Position numbers and translations under genes: made by a program. The notes under the pieces were generated by a model that was not told the DNA's origin, searched no databases, and worked only from the letters and a program-made list of their open reading frames with translations. Positions 22,757 to 27,060 of a stretch of DNA of 27,060 bases are shown in pieces; position 1 is the first letter of the stretch; the number at the start of each line of letters is the position of its first letter. Source of the stretch: Monoglobus sp964442605 (GTDB lineage Bacteria > Bacillota > Clostridia > Monoglobales > Monoglobaceae); the NCBI GenBank assembly GCA_964442605.1, contig CAYTZR010000028.1, positions 1 to 27,060 on the forward strand. Direction: 5' to 3'.

Positions 22757-23473
22757 ATGAAGAAACTTGAGCAGCTTTATGAAGGCAAGGCTAAAAAGGT
22801 TTTCAAGACTGATGACCCGGAAGTTTTAATGGTTGACTATAAGGATGACGCTACAGCGTTTAATGGCGAAAAAAAGGGTACTATTGAATCAAAGGGTATC
22901 ATTAACAATCGTGTGACAAATCACCTTATGAAGATACTTGAGAAGCATGGCATTCCCACACATTTGATTGAGGAGGTTTCTGACAGAGAAACTCTGGTTA
23001 AGAAAGTAACTATTGTTCCTTTGGAGGTTATTATCAGAAATGTTGCCGCCGGTTCCTTTTCGAAAAGATATGGCGTTGAAGAGGGTAGAGAGCTGCTTTG
23101 TCCCACATTGGAATTCAGCTATAAGGATGATGATTTGGGAGATCCTCTGATTAACTCATATCATGTATTGGCTTTGGGTCTTGCTACGCAGGATGATATT
23201 GATACAATAACAAGGTATGCGTTTAAAGTGAACGAAGTATTAAAGGCATATTTGATAGAGCTTGGTATAAAGCTTATTGACTTCAAGCTTGAGTTCGGTA
23301 AAACAAGCGATGGTACAATTGTTCTGGCTGATGAAATTTCGCCCGATACCTGCCGCTTCTGGGACAAGAACACAAACGAGAAGCTTGATAAGGATAGATT
23401 TAGACGTGATATGGGCAATGTTGAAGATGCATATGAGGAAATCATGAAGCGTCTTATGGGTGAAACCGTTTAA
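22757..23473 (+). CDS. purC: Phosphoribosylaminoimidazole-succinocarboxamide synthase
   Basis: 238-residue SAICAR synthetase: joins CAIR and aspartate with ATP in de novo purine synthesis. Signatures are LYEGKAKKVF at the N-terminus (nucleotide loop), PLEVIIRNVAAGSFSKRYG, the LIDFKLEFGK segment, and LADEISPDTCRFWD near the active site. Length matches the short bacterial PurC. A TTG at 22742 is in frame, but the GGAGG site at 22744-22748 makes ATG 22757 the start. It is the first gene of a purine group with purF 76 bp downstream. Confidence 0.96.
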   Translation: MKKLEQLYEGKAKKVFKTDDPEVLMVDYKDDATAFNGEKKGTIESKGIINNRVTNHLMKILEKHGIPTHLIEEVSDRETLVKKVTIVPLEVIIRNVAAGSFSKRYGVEEGRELLCPTLEFSYKDDDLGDPLINSYHVLALGLATQDDIDTITRYAFKVNEVLKAYLIELGIKLIDFKLEFGKTSDGTIVLADEISPDTCRFWDKNTNEKLDKDRFRRDMGNVEDAYEEIMKRLMGETV

Positions 23474-23519
23474 AGAAAATAGCTGTTTAAAAATAATTAA
23501 AAATAAATAGCTGTTTTCT
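23474..23519 (+). repeat. Hairpin-forming repeat between purC and purF
   Basis: AGAAAATAGCT (23474-23484) pairs with AGCTGTTTTCT (23509-23519) with one G-U pair across a 24-nt AT-rich loop. The same 11-mer AATAGCTGTTT is also present twice as a direct repeat. No U-tract follows, so it is not a clean terminator; it may be an mRNA-processing or stability element. Confidence 0.45.
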
Positions 23520-23549
23520 GTTAAAATCATCATTATTAGGGGGCTTCTT

Positions 23550-24980
23550 GTGAATAGATATTGTGAGATTTTCGGTTCTGATACCTTGCATGAAGAGTGC
23601 GGAGTTTTTGGTGTATATGATATGGGCGACAATATTGATGTTGCTCGAATAGCTTATTACGGACTCTATGCGTTGCAGCACAGAGGGCAGGAGAGCTGCG
23701 GCATAGCGGTAAATAATGTTGATGAAAACGGTAAAATTCAAATTCTCCAGTATAAGGATATGGGTCTTGTACAGGAGGTATTTAACAGTCTTGTACTGAA
23801 CGAGCTTAAGGGACATGCTTCCGTGGGTCATGTGCGTTATACAACGGCAGGTTCAAGCAGCCGTGAAAATGCTCAGCCAATTGTTTCGAGGTATCAAAAG
23901 GGTACATTTGCCCTTGTTCATAATGGGAACTTGGTTAATATTGACAAAATACGCAAGGAGCTTGAAAATCAGGGCGCTATTTTCCAAACTAATAATGACA
24001 GTGAGATAATAGCTCATCTGATGGCTAAGGAACGTATAAAGACAAATTCTACAGCGGAAGCCATAATAAAGCTGATGAATGAAATCAGCGGTGCATACTC
24101 GTTGATTATTTTAACTCCCAAGCGTATGGTTGTTGTAAGAGATCCTCAGGGCTTCAGACCGCTATGTATGGGGAAAATTAAAAATTCCTATGTTTTTTCA
24201 TCCGAAACATGCGCTCTTGATGCCGTTGGTGCGGAGTATATACGAGACGTTGAACCCGGCGAGGTAATTGTTGTTGATGAAACAGGTTTAAAATCATATA
24301 AGGATATGTGCGGACGACCAACATCTCTATGTGTGTTTGAGTATATATATTTTGCGCGTCCGGACAGTATAATTGACGGTGTTAGTGTTCATGCCGCGAG
24401 ACTGAACGCAGGTAAGTTTCTGGCACAGGAAAGTCCTGTTGATGCCGATGTGGTTATCGGTGTGCCTGATTCGGGGCTTGATGCGGCGTTGGGATATTCA
24501 AGAGAGTCTAAAATTCCGTATGGAGTTGGATTTATTAAAAACAAATATATTGGCAGAACATTTATTCAGCCTACCCAGGAGGAACGCGAATCCGCCCTCA
24601 GGATAAAGCTTAACGCGATGCGTGAGGCAATTGAAGGCAAGCGTGTTATTATGATAGATGACTCTATAGTAAGGGGAACAACCAGCGGCAGAATTGTACA
24701 GCTGCTGAGAGAGGCAGGAGCAAAAGAGGTTCATGTGCGAATTTCATCGCCGCCTTTTAAAAATCCGTGTTATTTTGGAACGGATATTGCTGACAGAAAG
24801 TCTCTTATTGCTTGCAAGCTGTCTGTTGATGAAACTTGCAAACACATCGGCGCGGACTCCCTTGCTTACCTTTCCGTTGATGGGATGACCAAGCTCGCGA
24901 AGGGCGGGAAGTGCGGCAGATGTGATGCTTGCTTTACCGGAAAGTATCCGGTTTATGTTCCTCAGGAGGATAACAGATAA
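23550..24980 (+). CDS. purF: Amidophosphoribosyltransferase
   Basis: 476 residues; first committed step of purine synthesis (PRPP plus glutamine to phosphoribosylamine). The start is GTG with a GGGGGC ribosome site. A 16-residue propeptide precedes the catalytic nucleophile C17 in EECGVFGVYD. The glutaminase domain continues with LQHRGQESCGIA, GHVRYTTAG and VHNGNLVN. The phosphoribosyltransferase domain carries the PRPP loop VIMIDDSIVRGTTSG (about 366-380). Cysteines in TSLCVFEYIYF, FKNPCYFG and CGRCDAC correspond to the [4Fe-4S] ligands of the Bacillus-type, oxygen-sensitive enzyme. It lies between purC and guaA. Confidence 0.96.
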   Translation: MNRYCEIFGSDTLHEECGVFGVYDMGDNIDVARIAYYGLYALQHRGQESCGIAVNNVDENGKIQILQYKDMGLVQEVFNSLVLNELKGHASVGHVRYTTAGSSSRENAQPIVSRYQKGTFALVHNGNLVNIDKIRKELENQGAIFQTNNDSEIIAHLMAKERIKTNSTAEAIIKLMNEISGAYSLIILTPKRMVVVRDPQGFRPLCMGKIKNSYVFSSETCALDAVGAEYIRDVEPGEVIVVDETGLKSYKDMCGRPTSLCVFEYIYFARPDSIIDGVSVHAARLNAGKFLAQESPVDADVVIGVPDSGLDAALGYSRESKIPYGVGFIKNKYIGRTFIQPTQEERESALRIKLNAMREAIEGKRVIMIDDSIVRGTTSGRIVQLLREAGAKEVHVRISSPPFKNPCYFGTDIADRKSLIACKLSVDETCKHIGADSLAYLSVDGMTKLAKGGKCGRCDACFTGKYPVYVPQEDNR

Positions 24981-24996
24981 TTTTCAGACATAATTC

Positions 24997-25051
24997 CATT
25001 ATACGCTTATTATGCTCATTGATAAGAGTATGATGGATTTTGTTTTTTATT
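24997..25051 (+). terminator. Intrinsic terminator or attenuator between purF and guaA
   Basis: A 14-nt arm (24997-25010) pairs with 25022-25035 with one G-U and one G-A mismatch, 11-nt loop, followed directly by GATTTTGTTTTTTATT. It lies 17 bp past the purF stop and 23-40 bp before guaA, so it may modulate read-through into guaA. Confidence 0.6.
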
Positions 25052-25073
25052 ATTTAAAGAATAGGAGATTGTT

Positions 25074-26627
25074 ATGCGGCAGCAAAATAAAATTCAGAAT
25101 GAAACGGTGGTTGTAATTGATTTTGGCGGACAGTATAATCAGCTTATAGCAAGACGTGTGCGCGAGGCAAATGTGTATTGCGAGGTTGTGCCGTACTCAA
25201 AATCTATTGATGATATTAAGTTAATGGACCCTAAGGGGATAATTTTTACCGGAGGTCCGAACAGTGTTTTTGACGAGAAGGCTCCGAAGGTCGATCCGGA
25301 AATTTATGCCTTAGGCATACCTATTCTCGGCATTTGTTACGGCGCACAGCTCATGAGTATTTCACTCGGAGGAGTTGTACGGCATGCCGATACCCGAGAG
25401 TATGGAGTTACTGAAATTGAGCTTGATACAACAAGTGTGTTGTTTGAGGGACTTGATGTTAAAAACAGATGCCTTATGAGCCACACGGATAAGGTGATTT
25501 CTCTCCCGGATGGCTTCAAAATATCGGCAGTCACATCGGATTGTCCTTTGGCTGCGTTTGAAAATTCAGATAAGAATTTTTACGGCGTTCAATTCCATCC
25601 CGAGGTAAATCATACTCCGTTCGGTAAGGACATGATAAGGAATTTTCTTTATAAGATTTGCGGACTTAGCGGTGATTGGACAATGTCGGATTACGCCAAG
25701 AATTATATAGAGTATGCCAAAAATAAAATCGGTGATAAAAAAGCTCTTTGCGCCCTTTCCGGCGGTGTTGACAGCAGCGTTGCCGCGGTTCTCCTTTACA
25801 AGGCTATAGGAAAGAACCTAACCTGTATTTTTGTTGACCACGGTCTTTTAAGAAAGGATGAGGGAGACCAGGTAGAAGAAATTTTTACAAGACAATTTGA
25901 TATTAATATGATCAGGGTAAACTGCGAAGATGTTTTTCTCGGTAAACTCGCGGGAGTGAGCGACCCGGAAACAAAGCGTAAAATAATAGGGGAAGAATTT
26001 ATTCGAGTATTTGAGAAAGAAGCAAAAAAAATAGGCGCGGTTGATTATTTGGTTCAAGGAACAATCTATCCTGATGTGATCGAGAGCGGCACAGGTGATG
26101 CATCTACAATAAAGAGTCATCATAATGTAGGAGGACTTCCTGATTATGTGGATTTTAAAGAGATAATCGAACCGCTCAGAAATCTATTCAAGGATGAGGT
26201 AAGACAGCTCGGTTTGGAGCTCGGAATTCCCGAATATCTTGTTTGGAGACAGCCGTTCCCCGGACCGGGGCTTGCGATCAGGTGTATCGGCGATATTACA
26301 AAAGAAAGATTGGATATTCTGAAAGAAGCAGACGCGATTTTCAGAGAGGAAATCGCCAATGCCGGACTTGACAGAAGTATTAACCAATATTTTGCTGTGC
26401 TTACCGATATGAGAAGCGTGGGAGTTATGGGTGATGAGCGTACTTACGACTATACGGTAGCCCTGCGCGGGGTAACCACTACCGACTTTATGACCGGCGA
26501 ATGGGCAAGGATACCGTATGATGTTTTAGACACCGTAAGTAAACGAATAGTAAACGAGGTTCCTCATGTTAACCGTATAGTCTATGACATTACCTCAAAA
26601 CCACCCGCCACCATCGAGTGGGAATGA
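25074..26627 (+). CDS. guaA: GMP synthase (glutamine-hydrolysing)
   Basis: 517-residue enzyme converting XMP to GMP. The N-terminal class-I glutamine amidotransferase domain has triad C88 (GICYGAQ), H175 and E177 (VQFHPEVNHT). The central ATP-pyrophosphatase domain has the PP-loop SGGVDSS (229-235). The C-terminal dimerisation domain has GLPDYVDFKEIIEPLRNLFK, RQPFPGPGLAIRC, and the terminal SKPPATIEWE signature. It is full-length. Ribosome site AGGAG ahead of ATG. It is preceded by the purF terminator and followed by a strong terminator at 26724-26760. Confidence 0.97.
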   Translation: MRQQNKIQNETVVVIDFGGQYNQLIARRVREANVYCEVVPYSKSIDDIKLMDPKGIIFTGGPNSVFDEKAPKVDPEIYALGIPILGICYGAQLMSISLGGVVRHADTREYGVTEIELDTTSVLFEGLDVKNRCLMSHTDKVISLPDGFKISAVTSDCPLAAFENSDKNFYGVQFHPEVNHTPFGKDMIRNFLYKICGLSGDWTMSDYAKNYIEYAKNKIGDKKALCALSGGVDSSVAAVLLYKAIGKNLTCIFVDHGLLRKDEGDQVEEIFTRQFDINMIRVNCEDVFLGKLAGVSDPETKRKIIGEEFIRVFEKEAKKIGAVDYLVQGTIYPDVIESGTGDASTIKSHHNVGGLPDYVDFKEIIEPLRNLFKDEVRQLGLELGIPEYLVWRQPFPGPGLAIRCIGDITKERLDILKEADAIFREEIANAGLDRSINQYFAVLTDMRSVGVMGDERTYDYTVALRGVTTTDFMTGEWARIPYDVLDTVSKRIVNEVPHVNRIVYDITSKPPATIEWE

Positions 26628-26723
26628 CGTCGAAATTCAAGAGAATGACTTACCTACGCGGTTTCTTGAATGTATGAGTACAAAATGGCAACGTTTTGGC
26701 AACATTTGAATTATTCATTAAGT

Positions 26724-26760
26724 AAAGAGCTAACTGATTTTTGTATCGGTTAGCTCTTTT
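26724..26760 (+). terminator. Strong intrinsic terminator after guaA
   Basis: A 15-bp stem, AAAGAGCTAACTGAT (26724-26738) with ATCGGTTAGCTCTTT (26745-26759), one G-U pair, 6-nt loop, then TTACTTTTATTG. It lies about 100 bp after the guaA stop and next to the 3' end of the minus-strand gene at 26772, so it probably serves both. A weaker 10-bp stem lies at 26635-26671. Confidence 0.85.
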
Positions 26761-26771
26761 TACTTTTATTG

Positions 26772-26966
26772 TCATATTGATTTTTCTTGGCATTCCATAT
26801 TAGCAAAGATTTCCCAGTTGTCAATGAACCTATCGTGAAATTCACGAGGAGTAATGGGTTTCTTGTTGTTAGGTGTCAGTTGAAAATAAATTGTATATGC
26901 TGCAGCTTGAATACTGATCCGTTGATCAAACAAAATATCATCATGCAATTCATCATCTCTATACAT
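26772..26966 (-). CDS. Small protein of unknown function
   Basis: 64 residues, acidic at the N-terminus (MYRDDELHDDILFDQR), with an amphipathic middle (QAAAYTIYFQLTP) and a PREFHDRFIDNWEIFAN segment. No signal peptide, no cysteine pairs apart from one Cys, and no motif I recognise. The gene is supported by an AAGGAGGG ribosome site about 8 nt before the ATG and by its close spacing (13 bp) to the stop of the upstream frame, which suggests an operon read on the minus strand from outside the window. The size and pairing recall accessory (phage or plasmid) small genes, but that is only an impression. Confidence 0.65.
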   Translation of the reverse strand: MYRDDELHDDILFDQRISIQAAAYTIYFQLTPNNKKPITPREFHDRFIDNWEIFANMECQEKSI

Positions 26967-26979
26967 CGGCTAACCCTCC

Positions 26980-27060
26980 TTAGTTAGATTTCTCGAATTC
27001 TTCAATAAGCATATCGCTTAGTTCTTGCGACGGAGTTACTTTGACATAGCCTTGCAGATT
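26980..27060 (-). CDS. 3' end of an unidentified gene (truncated by window edge)
   Basis: Reading the minus strand from the window edge, 26 codons are open and end in TAA at 26980-26982. The visible tail contains GYVKVTPSQELSDML and ends IEEFEKSN. The stop is followed at once by the AAGGAGGG ribosome site of the 64-residue gene, which supports a real, co-transcribed coding end. Too little is visible for a family call. Confidence 0.5.
   Translation of the reverse strand, partial: NLQGYVKVTPSQELSDMLIEEFEKSN

Noticed and set aside
24981..25073. Guanine riboswitch upstream of guaA
   Set aside because: The 93-bp gap is filled by a simple hairpin with U-tract; no aptamer-like three-way junction is visible.
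26787..26987. 66-codon plus-strand frame opposite the 64-residue minus-strand gene
   Set aside because: The minus-strand frame has a consensus ribosome site and tight operon spacing; the plus-strand frame has neither.
1..27060. tRNA, rRNA, CRISPR arrays, insertion sequences or transposase genes
   Set aside because: None was recognised on either strand by reading; a dedicated scan (tRNA and repeat finders) would be needed to exclude them fully.

Overview
The window reads as a chromosomal segment of an anaerobic, endospore-forming Clostridia-type member of the Bacillota. The evidence is an alpha/beta-type small acid-soluble spore protein, a GerA-family germinant receptor operon, a CwlC-like amidase, [FeFe]-hydrogenase maturases HydF and HydE, AT-rich intergenic DNA, strong AGGAGG-type ribosome sites and TTGACA/TATAAT-like promoters. 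No genus can be named from the sequence alone. A cohesin-like secreted protein at the left edge hints at a polysaccharide-degrading lifestyle.

Layout. 1-1.65 kb: 3' end of a cohesin-containing secreted protein, convergent with a DUF975 membrane protein. 1.8-4.8 kb: a probable three-gene unit (MATE transporter, PLP-dependent 'methionine gamma-lyase-like' protein, tiny Cys/His-rich protein). 4.9-9.2 kb: spore DNA-binding SASP (minus strand), glucose-6-phosphate isomerase, an orphan 137-aa P-loop protein, threonine synthase, and a 52-aa DUF1540 protein on the minus strand. 9.3-13.5 kb: metallophosphoesterase, then the classic proteostasis run tig-clpP-clpX. 13.5-15.1 kb: Zn/Mn-type ABC ATPase and permease without a binding protein. 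15.1-20.3 kb: an iron-sulfur flavoprotein (minus), the GerA-type receptor operon (plus) and a leaderless amidase (minus). 20.4-22.6 kb: hydF-hydE. 22.7-26.6 kb: purine genes purC, purF, guaA. 26.7-27.06 kb: end of an unidentified minus-strand operon of small genes.

Most striking observation: the second gene of the germinant-receptor operon is one 653-codon reading frame. It joins a GerB-type transporter, apparently lacking its last two membrane helices, directly to a full-length GerC domain. The former GerC lipoprotein signal peptide and lipobox now sit inside the protein as a membrane helix. The topology works out, and the internal lipobox raises the possibility of processing by signal peptidase II.

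Other points of interest are: a palindrome sitting on the hydF -35 box; a sigma-K-like promoter in front of the amidase; overlapping divergent promoters between the flavoprotein and germination genes; a Gln in place of the usual His in the HydF cluster motif; and several small Cys-rich or orphan genes. No tRNA, rRNA, CRISPR array or insertion sequence was recognised. All functional calls rest on motif recognition by eye; no database search was run.
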